Translations under genes and position numbers: made by a program
In this document: piece by piece, positions 33,097-42,013 of the stretch
How positions within the stretch are numbered: position 1 is the stretch's first letter
How the letters are laid out: each line of letters begins with the position of its first letter
Notes under the pieces: model-generated
The model's input: the letters and a program-made list of their open reading frames with translations, nothing else
What the model was told of the DNA's origin: nothing
Database searches by the model: none
Assembly: GCF_014192375.1 (NCBI RefSeq)
Contig: NZ_JACHXV010000015.1
Span: 1-52,836, forward strand
Direction: 5' to 3'
Length of the DNA: 52,836 nt
Source of the DNA: Endobacter medicaginis
GTDB taxonomy: Bacteria > Pseudomonadota > Alphaproteobacteria > Acetobacterales > Acetobacteraceae

Positions 33097-33288
33097 TTTC
33101 GGTACAAGCAGCATTTGGTTTTTCGAGCGATCCTGTTTCCTCCCGCACCGAGGCTGCCGCTCTGGCAGCGCCTTGCGCTGGTCAAACAATGCCCGTTCGA
33201 TGCCTCCTGGCACCGTTAGTTCATGATATGTTCTCTCTAACAAAATTGCAAAACAAACCGTCTTTCCGACCCGTAATCTTTTGGAGAT

Positions 33289-33663
33289 TCAATTTCCGCG
33301 CCGCAATGAGGCGCAGGCTTGCCCGAGTTTCCCATCCTGTGGCACATGACACACACGTGTGGCATCTACGCCGCAGACCTGCATCACATTCTGATAATCG
33401 GTCTCCAAAACATCGTTCGCAAGCTCGATGTCGGACGACTTGCCACGAGATGTCGCGGACTGGAGGGCATCCTCCGTCGCATGCATCTCCTTGAGGCTGT
33501 CGAGGCAGGACGGGCTCGCCTCGTCAGGCCGCTCCCGCAGGACGCTCAGAATCTGCTGGATGCGAGCATCCGCCGGGCCCGCCGGCTGGGCCCGGGCCGC
33601 GGTCACGGACAACGCCAGCACGATCGCCGGGCCAAGCATCTTACGCACAACGACCAAGACCAT
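33289..33663 (-). CDS. small secreted protein of unknown function
   Basis: A 124-residue protein starting MVLVVVRKMLGPAIVLALSV and ending its signal at ARA-QPA, hence exported. The mature part is helical (ARIQQILSVLRERPDEASPS) with three cysteines (SCLD, QVCGVD, VCHVPQ). GGTGAGAG sits just before the ATG at 33663, which supports this start; the longer frame up to 34113 is antisense to the rhodanese remnant. No family recognised. It lies between the phage-like cluster and the catabolic island and shows no link to either. Confidence 0.6.
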   Translation of the reverse strand: MVLVVVRKMLGPAIVLALSVTAARAQPAGPADARIQQILSVLRERPDEASPSCLDSLKEMHATEDALQSATSRGKSSDIELANDVLETDYQNVMQVCGVDATRVCHVPQDGKLGQACASLRRGN

Positions 33664-33741
33664 TCTCTCACCTGCATCACCGCGGCCGTAGACAGTCGCG
33701 TGGGGACATAGAATGGCATCGCAGCCGGTGCTATGACAGGC

Positions 33742-34110
33742 CCATCTTTGCAGCGCTCGTTGGCTGCCTCCGGCAGCACCATCGGCGAGCGTGTGCCCAG
33801 CGCCCGCAGACGACGTCGTGCTGGTCTCGCCGGACGGCATCGACGTCGCGTTCGGGGCGGCCGAGCTGATCGTCGCCGGCCGCCCGGCACGGATACTCGG
33901 CGGCGGCACCCGGGCCTGGCACGATGCCGGACGCTGGCTTGAGGCCGGACTCGACGTAAAGACAGCCCCGTCCCCTTCCGACGATGTTACAAGCGCCCAT
34001 ATGAAGGTACAGACAATGCGGCCGCCGCGATGTAGGCCTACCTCGACTGGGAGTTCGGCCCCGTCGCACAATTGGAGCGCAACGGAATGTACGGCTTCAC
34101 CGTCCTGACG
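33742..34110 (+). pseudogene. rhodanese (sulfurtransferase) C-terminal remnant
   Basis: One plus-strand frame reads DDVVLVSPDGIDVAFGAAEL and then ARILGGGTRAWHDAGRWLEA, the typical rhodanese pattern (VL.GG..AW..AG..LE). A second frame resumes with AYLDWEFGPVAQLERNGMYG, the usual tail of multi-domain rhodanese proteins. The change of frame, a stop between the two parts and no upstream remainder mark it as a fragment of about 115 codons. Nothing recognisable follows from 34111 to the IclR stop at 34325; the open frames there look non-coding. Confidence 0.55.
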
Positions 34111-34324
34111 CAAACGACAACGTCAGGATGTGAGGTGGTCCGAACCACGCGCCTCACGTTCGCGGTCGGGCGTCACCAGACGATGGCTGAAACCTGGGGC
34201 GGCATCGCCACGGCACGCCGCTCCGATGCGATCCGCACGACGGCGGCGCAGCAGTGCATTATGCCACCAAGCCTCGGAACGACGACATTACACCGTGCCC
34301 GGTCACCTCATTTCGCAAACATTC

Positions 34325-35113
34325 TCAGACAGCCTCTGAGGCACCGGAGGCATTGCCCTTCGGGCTGATTGCCGCGAGGGCGGTTTCGATGTCTCCCGCG
34401 CACCCGATGGTAAGCGCCTGTAGCCTGGCAAGCCGCTGGTCGACATCGTCTTCGCCGACGATCACGCTCAGGCTACCCAGGATACGGCGGTCCGAGGAGA
34501 ACACCGGCGCCGCGATGCCGACCCGATCCGGGTCGATCTCATGACGGGTGACGACCACTCCGGCTCGTCGCATCGAGGCGAGAGTCTCACGGAAACTCGC
34601 CAGGTCCCTACCCATTTCGGTCTCCGCGATCGTGGCTGCATTGCGCTGGTAAAGTCGCTTGAGTTGCCGTGGCGGCAAATGGGCAAGAATGATCTTGGAG
34701 GTCGCCCCGCGAAACAGCGGCATCGGTCGCCCGCGCGCATAGCTCACCTGCGGCTGCGGCCCACGCCCCACCACCTGATGCACGCAGATGACCTTGTCTT
34801 CGAAGACGCGCGCGAGCACGGCCGTGGAGCCGTCTGGAGCATAGGTGACGAGATCTGCCATCACCGGCCGCGCCGCCGCCAGCAGTGGATCGGTCAGACG
34901 GATCTGCCGGTCGTACTGGATGAAGGCCGGCCCAAGCACGTACTGGCCCGGCGTCTCCGTGGCGAGGAAGCCTGCCTCGCACAGTGTGGCGAAGTAGCGA
35001 TAGACGCTGCTGACCGAGACATCGAGCGCCTCGGCCGCGTCATCCACACCCCAGACCGGCCGCTCGAGGGTGAACAATCCGATGACACTGACCAGTCGAT
35101 CAGGCGCGGCCAT
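34325..35113 (-). CDS. IclR-family transcriptional regulator
   Basis: A 262-residue regulator with an N-terminal winged HTH (SVIGLFTLERPVWGVDDAAEAL: split as SVIGLFTLERPVWG and VDDAAEAL; VSSVYRYFATLCEAGFL) and a C-terminal IclR effector domain (FRGATSKIILAHLP, GIAAPVFSSDRRILGSLSV). IclR proteins such as PcaR/PcaU and PobR of Acinetobacter control aromatic catabolism, so control of the neighbouring stilbene/4-hydroxybenzoate genes is likely but inferred. ATG at 35113 is preferred because GGAG lies six bases upstream; an in-frame start at 35188 is possible. Confidence 0.88.
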   Translation of the reverse strand: MAAPDRLVSVIGLFTLERPVWGVDDAAEALDVSVSSVYRYFATLCEAGFLATETPGQYVLGPAFIQYDRQIRLTDPLLAAARPVMADLVTYAPDGSTAVLARVFEDKVICVHQVVGRGPQPQVSYARGRPMPLFRGATSKIILAHLPPRQLKRLYQRNAATIAETEMGRDLASFRETLASMRRAGVVVTRHEIDPDRVGIAAPVFSSDRRILGSLSVIVGEDDVDQRLARLQALTIGCAGDIETALAAISPKGNASGASEAV

Positions 35114-35184
35114 AACCAACTCCGCTGACAGGGGTGGCCCACGACGGGAGGGCCCGGATGCTTTGACGATGACGCATGCCTCGA

Positions 35185-35868
35185 TCAATCACGCGCCCCC
35201 GACGCGGTCAACGCGCCACGCTCCGGATCGGAGAGCCGGGGCGGGTAAGCGGCGAGGAAGGCGACCGCCGCCCGCGACGCGACCCGGGCGCGTTCGGACG
35301 CTGCGGGCGCAGGAATCACACCCCAGAGCAGTTGCTCGTGAAAGGACATGTCGCACAGCGCCTTGAAGTGGCCGACGGCAAGCTCGTCCCATGACGCGGC
35401 AAGAGCATGCCGGGCGGCAATGCCTGCGAGGTTGCGGTCGAGATGCGTCGTCACCTGACCAGGACCGTTTTCCCAGAAGATGCGAGCGATGTCCGGATGA
35501 CGGCGACTCTCGGCGACGACCAGCCGGCTGACCTCGATCACCGCAGGAGCCAGCGCGAGATCGAGATAGACCTCCCCGAGTGCCTCGAGATCCCGCACGA
35601 GCGACGTTCCGGCCGGCCGGAACCCTTCCAGTGCTGCGAACGGCGCCTCGCCCACCTCCCGCACGAAGGCGGCGAACAGGTCGGCCTTCGAGGCGAACAG
35701 GCGATACAGCGTGGTTTTCGAGCCACCGAGCTCGGCAGAGATTTGGGCCATCGAGACGTCGGCGTAGCCGTGATCGAGAAAGGCGGCGGCCGCGATGCGA
35801 AGGATGTCACGGCGTCTATCCGCCGGGCTCGCGCGGCGACGGCGACCGGAAGGGAGGACGGGTTTCAC
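35185..35868 (-). CDS. TetR-family repressor, GTG start
   Basis: A 227-residue regulator. Residues about 17-63 form the TetR HTH (RRDILRIAAAAFLDHGYADV, then SMAQISAELGGSKTTLYRLF), and the C-terminal helical region is a ligand pocket of the AefR-like type (LYRLFASKADLFAAFVREV; VSRLVVAESRRHPDIARIFW). The GTG start at 35866-35868 gives the expected N-terminus. It is divergent from the carotenoid oxygenase gene over 102 bp, and a palindrome over the promoter there is its likely operator. Ligand unknown, perhaps a phenolic substrate. Confidence 0.9.
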   Translation of the reverse strand: MKPVLPSGRRRRASPADRRRDILRIAAAAFLDHGYADVSMAQISAELGGSKTTLYRLFASKADLFAAFVREVGEAPFAALEGFRPAGTSLVRDLEALGEVYLDLALAPAVIEVSRLVVAESRRHPDIARIFWENGPGQVTTHLDRNLAGIAARHALAASWDELAVGHFKALCDMSFHEQLLWGVIPAPAASERARVASRAAVAFLAAYPPRLSDPERGALTASGARD

Positions 35869-35905
35869 TTGACTTACTGCTCCTCCACAATGATACAGGA
35901 CTGTA
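35869..35905 (+). promoter_or_regulatory. promoter and TetR-like operator upstream of the carotenoid oxygenase gene
   Basis: TTGACT (35869-35874), a 16-bp spacer, then TGATAC (35891-35896) make a plausible plus-strand promoter. Overlapping the -10 is TACAG-GA-CTGTA (35894-35905), a perfect inverted repeat suited to steric repression by a TetR dimer. Confidence 0.5.
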
Positions 35906-35970
35906 CGGTCATGGCCAGAAACGAGGCGACCGCACCAAGAATCATAAACGAACGTTCAAGGAGAAGACAT

Positions 35971-37479
35971 ATGCCGGATGGTGCAGCCCGCCTGTCAGCT
36001 GGCGAACCGCGGGCCACGAGCGCGGAGCCCTGGAGCAAGCAGAACCCGTTCCTGCAGGGGCCGTTCGAACCGCTGTTCAACGAGGTTTCGATCCGCAGCC
36101 TCGAAGTCATCGGCCGTATTCCAATGGAGCTCGATGGCGCGCTGTACCGCACCGGCTCCAACCAGCACATGCGCCCCGCGAATCCCGATCTGTTTCATTG
36201 GTTCGATGGGGACGGCATGGTACATGCCTTCCACCTGCGCGACGGCAAGGCCGGCTACTGCAACCGCTTCGTCGAAACCGACGGGCTAAAGCTCGAACGC
36301 GCGGCCGGGCGCCCAATCTATAATGGAATCTACGGGCATTCCGGCGTCAGACAGGCGCCGCTGCCGCCAGGCGCGCCGCGAATCAAGACCGTGGCCGGAA
36401 TTAACGTCATCTCGCTTGCCGGTCGCGTGATGACGATGCACGAGGCGGACAGCTTCTATTGGCACCTCGACGCGGACTCGCTCGATACGCTTGGAAAGTT
36501 CGATTTCGGCGGACGCTTCAAGTCGATGCTGACCGCGCATCCGCATGTCGATCCGGCGACTGGCGACCTGCTCGTCTATGGACTGAACTACGACGAGATG
36601 TATGTCGAGTGCATGTCGATTGGCAACATGGGACAGGTCAACAGCCATGTCCGCACGTCGATGCCGATCACACCTTTCGTGCATGATTTCATCTTTACCG
36701 AGAATTACTACGTCTTTTTCTTTGGCCCGATCCGCTGGCGTCCGTATGCGGCCGACACGGTCCTCGCTGGCAACAGCGCGTTCAGCTTCGATCGCGGCAG
36801 CCCGACCCGCATTCTGCTGTTGCATCGCAAGACGGGCGTGGCGAAGTGGCTCGAAGCGCGGTCGTTCACCTGTGACCATTATCTCAACGCCTACGAGCTG
36901 GGCGACAAGATCATCGTGGATGCCACGGTGACCGAGACGCTCGACCCGAACGCAGACATCCGCCCCGAGGAATTCTTTCCCTTTCCCCTGGTCGATAAGC
37001 CGTCGCCATTCTCCGGCCCGCAGCTCTGGCGGATCGAGATCGATCTCGCACGGGAAACGGTTTCCGACCGGCGTATCGGTGAGTTTGCGGCCGAGTTCGT
37101 CCGGCCTAACGAGAGTGTGATGGGCCGCCCGCACCGTTACGGCTACATGGCCGGCGTCCACAATCCCGGGCCGCAGACACACGGTTTCAACTGCCTCATC
37201 AAGCACGACTACCTGTCCGGACGCACGCAATACCAGCATCTGTCCAGCGAGATCGAAATGACGCCTGGCGAGCCGGTGTTCGTGCCGCGCGACGGCGGCG
37301 AAGACGAGGATGACGGCTGGATCATGGCGATCTGGTACGATCCGCGCCGCAATGCCAGCGAGATGACAATCCTCGCGGCGCAGGACTTCGACGGCGAACC
37401 TGTGGCGCGCATCAAGCTCGATCACCGCGTGCCGCTGGGCTTCCACGGCAACTGGATCGCGCGCACCTCGCTCCGTTAG
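35971..37479 (+). CDS. carotenoid oxygenase / lignostilbene dioxygenase-type enzyme
   Basis: A 502-residue non-haem iron enzyme with the seven-bladed propeller of the carotenoid cleavage family. The four iron histidines are visible: His190 in TAHPHVDPATG, His238 in PFVHDFIFTENYY, His303 in CDHYLNAYE and His492 in GFHGNW. The opening WFDGDGMVHAFHLRDGKAGYC (split as WFDGDGMVHAF and HLRDGKAGYC) is typical too. Bacterial members of this length often cleave the central double bond of hydroxystilbenes to two benzaldehydes. That substrate fits the aldehyde dehydrogenase and pobA nearby, but apocarotenoids cannot be ruled out. A strong AAGGAG lies before the ATG. Confidence 0.9.
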   Translation: MPDGAARLSAGEPRATSAEPWSKQNPFLQGPFEPLFNEVSIRSLEVIGRIPMELDGALYRTGSNQHMRPANPDLFHWFDGDGMVHAFHLRDGKAGYCNRFVETDGLKLERAAGRPIYNGIYGHSGVRQAPLPPGAPRIKTVAGINVISLAGRVMTMHEADSFYWHLDADSLDTLGKFDFGGRFKSMLTAHPHVDPATGDLLVYGLNYDEMYVECMSIGNMGQVNSHVRTSMPITPFVHDFIFTENYYVFFFGPIRWRPYAADTVLAGNSAFSFDRGSPTRILLLHRKTGVAKWLEARSFTCDHYLNAYELGDKIIVDATVTETLDPNADIRPEEFFPFPLVDKPSPFSGPQLWRIEIDLARETVSDRRIGEFAAEFVRPNESVMGRPHRYGYMAGVHNPGPQTHGFNCLIKHDYLSGRTQYQHLSSEIEMTPGEPVFVPRDGGEDEDDGWIMAIWYDPRRNASEMTILAAQDFDGEPVARIKLDHRVPLGFHGNWIARTSLR

Positions 37480-37497
37480 GAGTTCGTGTCCCCGCCC

Positions 37498-37521
37498 GCG
37501 GGCGCCTGCGAGGGCGCCCGC
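37498..37521 (+). terminator. GC hairpin after the carotenoid oxygenase gene
   Basis: GCGGGCGCC-TGCGAG-GGCGCCCGC is a perfect 9-bp stem with a 6-nt loop, 18 bp past the stop. No T-run follows, so it may act only as an attenuating or Rho-assisted stop. The rest of 37522-37766 holds no gene; AT-rich stretches near 37600-37690 may carry the transporter promoter (TTGACT at 37677-37682). Confidence 0.5.
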
Positions 37522-37766
37522 GACAGCGCCGGCACCTGCGGACACCATCCCCGCTCCGCCGCTATGCCCCTTCGGTCGTGACCGTCCGAGAGAACATCCG
37601 CGGCTTGAGGCTAAATAGCTATCTGGGTGCGATTATCGTCTGTATGTAGGTATGTTTTTCTCATTATAAGCCATTATTGACTGCTGGGCCCGATCCGTTC
37701 TACGCGTGGTGCAACGACAATGGTGACGCTTGAACCGTCCCGCACGAGACGCTCCGGGGAAGAAAC

Positions 37767-39035
37767 ATGCAGATCACAGCGGCGTGGGATTCACGCTACG
37801 AAAAGAAAGCCATCGTACTGCTCTGCCTGGGCTTCGGCCTGGTCGGACTGGACCGGTTCATGATCATGCCGCTGTTCCCGGTCATACAGCGTGCCCTGCA
37901 CCTGTCCTACCGCGACCTCGGGCTCGTCACCGGGGCATTGTCGATCTCCTGGGGCATCGCCGCACTGGTCGCGAGCCGTATTTCCGACCGGATTGGCCAT
38001 CGACAGGTTCTGGTGGTCTCTCTGCTGGTGTTCTCCCTGCTGGCCGGCCTCAGCGGCCTGGCCACCAGCCTGCTCGCCCTGGTGGCGATCCGCGCGGTCA
38101 TGGGGCTCGCAGAGGGCGCCTTCACGCCGTCGAGCCTGGCTGCGACGGTGGAGGCGGCCAAGCCGCAGCGTCACGGGCTGATGCTCGGCGTCCAGCAGGC
38201 GGCGATGCCACTGTTCGGCATGGCGCTGGCACCGATCCTTGCCACACAACTGCTCAATGTCCTCGACTGGCGCTATGCCTTCCTGATCGTCGTGCCCCCC
38301 GGCCTGCTCGTTGCCTGGGCGATGTCGCGGATCATCCGCAACCCCGTCACCGTCAAGGGGGCCTCGAGCGCGACACGCCGGGCGGACCCCACGCCCGAAG
38401 CCCACAGGCTGCCGAGCGTCTACAGCTATCGGAACGTGCGGCTCAACATCCTCGGCATGTTCTGCTGGCTGACCTGCCTCAACGTGCTGACCGCGATGAT
38501 GCCGAGCTATCTGATCGACGGGCTGCATTACGGAATGCAGCAGATGGGCTTCGTGCTTTCGGCGATGGGGCTGGGCTGCGCGCTGGGCTCGTTCGTCCTG
38601 CTTGGCCTGTCCGATCGGCTCGGACGCAAGACCGTCCTGCTCGGCAGCGCAGGAGCCACCGCACTTGCCGTGGCCGCGCTGTCGCAGGTTTCGAGCCCGG
38701 GCTGGGTGTTCATATTTCTCGCCATCGCCTGCTTTTTCAATTTTGGCGCGCTGACCCTGACCACCGGGCCCTTGAGCGCGGAATCGGTGCCCCCGGCCCT
38801 GGTCGCCAGTGCCTGCGGCGTGGCGGTGGGCTTCGGCGAGATCTTCGGGGGTGGTGTGGCGCCGATGCTCGCCGGCATGGTCGCCTCGCAATGGGGCATC
38901 GGGCATATTTTTGCGCTCGCCATCGCTGCGATGGTGATCGGCCTGGTGATCGCCTCGCTGCTGCGCGAGACCACGCCCGAAACCGCAGAAGTGCAACTGG
39001 TCGCCGAGATGCCGCCGGGTGTGCCAGGGGAATGA
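37767..39035 (+). CDS. MFS transporter, likely for an aromatic acid
   Basis: A 422-residue, 12-segment major facilitator. The loop 2-3 signature is SDRIGHRQVL and its repeat SDRLGRKTVLL is between segments 8 and 9. The early GLDRFMIMPLFPVI, the sixth-segment side LGVQQAAMPLFGMA and a long central loop are typical of anion:cation symporter-type carriers. Its place between the stilbene dioxygenase and pobA suggests uptake of 4-hydroxybenzoate or a phenolic dimer. GGGGAAG precedes the ATG. It converges with the AraC gene with a 3-bp gap. Confidence 0.85.
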   Translation: MQITAAWDSRYEKKAIVLLCLGFGLVGLDRFMIMPLFPVIQRALHLSYRDLGLVTGALSISWGIAALVASRISDRIGHRQVLVVSLLVFSLLAGLSGLATSLLALVAIRAVMGLAEGAFTPSSLAATVEAAKPQRHGLMLGVQQAAMPLFGMALAPILATQLLNVLDWRYAFLIVVPPGLLVAWAMSRIIRNPVTVKGASSATRRADPTPEAHRLPSVYSYRNVRLNILGMFCWLTCLNVLTAMMPSYLIDGLHYGMQQMGFVLSAMGLGCALGSFVLLGLSDRLGRKTVLLGSAGATALAVAALSQVSSPGWVFIFLAIACFFNFGALTLTTGPLSAESVPPALVASACGVAVGFGEIFGGGVAPMLAGMVASQWGIGHIFALAIAAMVIGLVIASLLRETTPETAEVQLVAEMPPGVPGE

Positions 39036-39038
39036 GAG

Positions 39039-39920
39039 TCAGGCTGCCGCGCCCTGTGTGCGGAACAGACGCGGCGAGCGGCCGACATGCTGGGTAAAGA
39101 ACCTTGAGAAATAGGCGGGATCGCTGAAACCCAGCCCGTAGGCGACCGCCTTGACGGACAGGTTGGAATACAGCAGCGCCCGCCTCGCTTCGAGCAGCGT
39201 GCGCTGGTCGATCAGCGCTGATGGCGGGGCACCGGCGACGGCGAGACAGGCCGAACGCAACTGGTACACACTCACCGAAAGCGCGTCGGCATAAGCATCG
39301 ACAGTCTCGCGCAGCCTGTAACGCTCCTCGATCCGCGCGCGCAGACGCGCCACCAGCGCCTGTTGCGGCCCGACCGCCGGGCGGTCGCGTCTGGCATCCG
39401 GATCGAGACCGCGCAGGGCAATCACCATCAGATCGAGCAGACCGGCCTCGATCGCGGCACGATGACCCGGCTTGGCCCAGGCATATTCAGCCAGCAGATC
39501 GCCGATCCGATGGGCGAGTCGTGCGGCGAGGGCGTCATCGACGGCGATCACCGCGACATCGTCGAACAGCCCTCGCAATTCGGAGTCGTGGAGGATCATC
39601 TGGCGAAAATGTGCCGTCGACAGGGTAATCACCGCGCCGGTTGATTCGCGCTGCCACTCGAATCCATGCGCGGTGGCGGCCGGGACGACGATCAGCGCCG
39701 GAGCGGCGAGCGTAATCGTGTCCGATTCGGCGTGCAGGACGCCGCCGCCCTGCGCGATATGGAAGATATGGCTCAGATCGGCATGGGTGTGCCGGTGGAT
39801 GGTCCATTCGCTGGGACGCGAGCGGTCGTCGAGAGATTCGATGTGTACGAAATCGCCGTGTACTGCCCGGTGCGGCTCGCCGTAAAGGTAGAACAGCGGC
39901 AGCGCGCCATCGCCGTTCAT
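39039..39920 (-). CDS. pobR: AraC-family regulator, PobR-like
   Basis: A 293-residue regulator. The N-terminal half is a cupin-like sensor (WTIHRHTHADLSHIFHIAQGG, split as WTIHRHTHADLSH and IFHIAQGG; PALIVVPAATAHGFEW), and residues about 195-290 are the AraC HTH pair (SVYQLRSACLAVAGAPPSAL; KAVAYGLGFSDPAYFSRFFT). It is divergent from pobA, as PobR is in many proteobacteria, and so probably activates pobA with 4-hydroxybenzoate. The symbol is by analogy. Confidence 0.85.
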   Translation of the reverse strand: MNGDGALPLFYLYGEPHRAVHGDFVHIESLDDRSRPSEWTIHRHTHADLSHIFHIAQGGGVLHAESDTITLAAPALIVVPAATAHGFEWQRESTGAVITLSTAHFRQMILHDSELRGLFDDVAVIAVDDALAARLAHRIGDLLAEYAWAKPGHRAAIEAGLLDLMVIALRGLDPDARRDRPAVGPQQALVARLRARIEERYRLRETVDAYADALSVSVYQLRSACLAVAGAPPSALIDQRTLLEARRALLYSNLSVKAVAYGLGFSDPAYFSRFFTQHVGRSPRLFRTQGAAA

Positions 39921-39970
39921 CGTACGCCCTCCTCATCTCGCTGTCGCTCCGCACGGCATAGACCTCACCT

Positions 39971-40051
39971 CAGAAAAGTCCAAGTTTTCTGCTCGAGCGT
40001 CCATTCCTGGGCGACCCTCTTTCTGCTGAATTGCAAGCAACGAGAAAGAGC
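39971..40051. promoter_or_regulatory. pobR-pobA control region with two inverted repeats
   Basis: CAGAAAA-GTCCAAG-TTTTCTG (39971-39991) has perfect 7-bp arms. CTCTTTCT (40018-40025) and AGAAAGAG (40044-40051) make a second perfect 8-bp pair with an 18-nt loop. The half-sites also repeat directly: TTTTCTGCT at 39985-39993 and CTTTCTGCT at 40020-40028, 35 bp apart, which suits AraC-type binding to direct repeats. Binding is inferred. Confidence 0.5.
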
Positions 40052-40079
40052 GGCGAGGGCGCCGCGGAGGATGTTCAAT

Positions 40080-41255
40080 ATGCGCACCCAGGTCGCCATC
40101 ATCGGCGCCGGACCGGCCGGCATGTTTCTCGCCCATCTGTTGCATGCCGAGGGCATCGCCAGCATCGTCATCGAGCGTCGCGACCGCCGGTATGTCGAGG
40201 GCCGCGTGCGGGCGGGCGTGCTCGAACACATCACCGTCGATCTGATGCGACGCCTCGGCATCGACGCCCGACTGCGCGAGCACGGCCAGGTGCATCGTGG
40301 CACCAATCTCTCCCTCGACGGCCGGCTGATCCACATCGACATGGCTGCGCTGACCGGCGGCCGAACGGTGACCGTCTACGGTCAGCAGGAGGTGATGCGC
40401 GATCTGTTCGATGCCGCCGAAGCGCGCGAGTTGCCGATCGTGTGGAATGCTGCCGATGTCGTCTGTGAAGGTCTGCAGGGGAACACTCCAACCGTCAGCT
40501 GGAATGATCGCGACGGTCGGCACACGCTCGCCTGCGACTTCGTCGTCGGATGCGACGGGTTTCATGGCGTGTCGCGCGGCGCGATCCCGGCTGAGCGGCG
40601 GCAGAGCTTCGAACGCGTCTATCCGTTCGGCTGGCTCGGCATCCTCGCTGATGTGCCGCCCGCCGGCCACGAACTGGTCTATGCCAATCACGAGCGCGGC
40701 TTCGCTCTCGCCTCGATGCGCTCGACGACGCGCAGCCGCTACTATATCCAGTGCGGGCTCAACGAACGCATCGAGGACTGGTCCGACGAGCTGTTCTGGG
40801 ATGAGTTGCGCCTGCGCCTCGGGCCGGAGGTCGCCGCGCGCGTCACTCCGGGGCCATCCTTCGAGAAGAGCATCGCCCCGCTGCGCGCCTTCGTCTGCGA
40901 GCCGATGCGCTGGGGCCGGCTGTTCCTGGCCGGGGATGCCGCCCATATCGTGCCGCCGACCGGGGCGAAGGGCATGAATCTCGCTGTCTCCGACGTGCTG
41001 ATCCTGGCCGAGGGGCTTGGCGAGCATTATCGCGGCTCGTCCGCCGGCATCGACACCTATTCGCAACGGGCGCTGGCGCGCGTGTGGAAGGCCGAGCGGT
41101 TCTCGTGGTGGTTCACCTCGATCACGCATCGCTTTCCCGACATGGACGGTTTCGACCGACGCGTGCAGATCGCCGAGCTGGACTATCTGAGCGGCTCGCC
41201 GGCAGCGCAGCGCGCTCTGGCGGAGAACTATGTCGGCCTGCCGCTGGCCGCCTGA
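40080..41255 (+). CDS. pobA: 4-hydroxybenzoate 3-monooxygenase
   Basis: A 391-residue flavoprotein that turns 4-hydroxybenzoate into protocatechuate with NAD(P)H and O2. The FAD motif is IIGAGPAGMFLAHLLH at the start, RVRAGVLEHITVDLM is the PobA-specific early block, DFVVGCDGFHG is the DG motif, and LFLAGDAAHIVPPTGAKGMN is the GD motif. Length is that of the family (about 390-394). GGAGG ends directly against an upstream in-frame ATG at 40071 but is nine bases before the ATG at 40080, so 40080 is chosen; that gives the usual MRTQVAIIGAGPAG N-terminus. First gene of the pob-pca operon. Confidence 0.95.
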   Translation: MRTQVAIIGAGPAGMFLAHLLHAEGIASIVIERRDRRYVEGRVRAGVLEHITVDLMRRLGIDARLREHGQVHRGTNLSLDGRLIHIDMAALTGGRTVTVYGQQEVMRDLFDAAEARELPIVWNAADVVCEGLQGNTPTVSWNDRDGRHTLACDFVVGCDGFHGVSRGAIPAERRQSFERVYPFGWLGILADVPPAGHELVYANHERGFALASMRSTTRSRYYIQCGLNERIEDWSDELFWDELRLRLGPEVAARVTPGPSFEKSIAPLRAFVCEPMRWGRLFLAGDAAHIVPPTGAKGMNLAVSDVLILAEGLGEHYRGSSAGIDTYSQRALARVWKAERFSWWFTSITHRFPDMDGFDRRVQIAELDYLSGSPAAQRALAENYVGLPLAA

Positions 41256-41296
41256 GCCGCCCCAGGAAGCAGGATAACATGCAGAGGGAGGACACC

Positions 41297-42013
41297 ATGC
41301 AGGATGTCATCGGCTACAGACCTGAGGATGCCGGCGCGACGCCATCGCTGTTTGCTGATTACCGTTCGACGGTAAGGCGCAGCCCGCAGCGCGAGCTGAT
41401 CCGCATTCCATACACGCTGAGCGAAGTCACCGGCCCGGCCGGATGCTGGGAGCGGCTGATGGGCACCGCACTGGCCGACCTGACCACACAGCACAGGGAC
41501 GCTCCCCTGGGTCAGCGAATCATCGTCAGCGGACGCGTGCTCGACGAGAACGCCCGGCCTGTGCCGAACACAGTGGTCGAGATCTGGCAGGCCAATGCCG
41601 CCGGCCGCTACATCCATATTCGCGACCAGTGGGACGCGCCGATCGACCCCAATTTCACCGGCGCGGGCCGGGCGATCACCGATGCCGAGGGACGCTACCG
41701 GTTCGTCACCATCCGCCCCGGCGCCTACCCTTGGGGAAACCATCGCAATGCCTGGCGGCCGGCACATATCCATCTGTCACTGCTCGGGCCGGCGTTTGCC
41801 ACCCGGCTGGTCACGCAGTTGTATTTTCCCGATGATCCACTGATCGAGATCGACCCGATCGCCAACGCGGTACCGATGCCCTATCGCAACCGGCTGGTGG
41901 CGCGCTTCGACATCGCCACCACGGTGCCGAACTGGGCGCTCGGCTATCTGTTCGACATCATTCTGAAAGGACGCGCGCAGACACCGTTCGAGGACCACGA
42001 CCATGCACACTGA
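41297..42013 (+). CDS. pcaH: protocatechuate 3,4-dioxygenase beta subunit
   Basis: A 238-residue iron(III) subunit of the intradiol dioxygenase that opens protocatechuate to 3-carboxy-cis,cis-muconate. Ligands by family spacing are Tyr105, Tyr144, His157 and His159, in GRYIHIRDQWD and GAYPWGNHRNAWRPAHIHL. Spacing 39, 13 and 2 equals that of the Pseudomonas enzyme. AGGGAG lies seven bases before ATG 41297, which is preferred to the in-frame ATG at 41279. It starts 41 bp after pobA and overlaps pcaG by 11 bp. Confidence 0.95.
   Translation: MQDVIGYRPEDAGATPSLFADYRSTVRRSPQRELIRIPYTLSEVTGPAGCWERLMGTALADLTTQHRDAPLGQRIIVSGRVLDENARPVPNTVVEIWQANAAGRYIHIRDQWDAPIDPNFTGAGRAITDAEGRYRFVTIRPGAYPWGNHRNAWRPAHIHLSLLGPAFATRLVTQLYFPDDPLIEIDPIANAVPMPYRNRLVARFDIATTVPNWALGYLFDIILKGRAQTPFEDHDHAH

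Noticed and set aside
32737-33219. 160-residue plus-strand open frame upstream of the secreted protein
   Set aside because: It lies antisense to the HTH gene, which has a clear HTH pattern and an operator-like palindrome.
32657-33300. tRNA or attachment site at the right edge of the phage-like cluster
   Set aside because: No cloverleaf or shared direct repeat with the left edge (11299-11356) could be seen by eye.
11299-33300. Integrase, repressor or endolysin in the cluster
   Set aside because: All open frames in the cluster were checked for recombinase, CI-like and lysozyme/amidase motifs; none was convincing.
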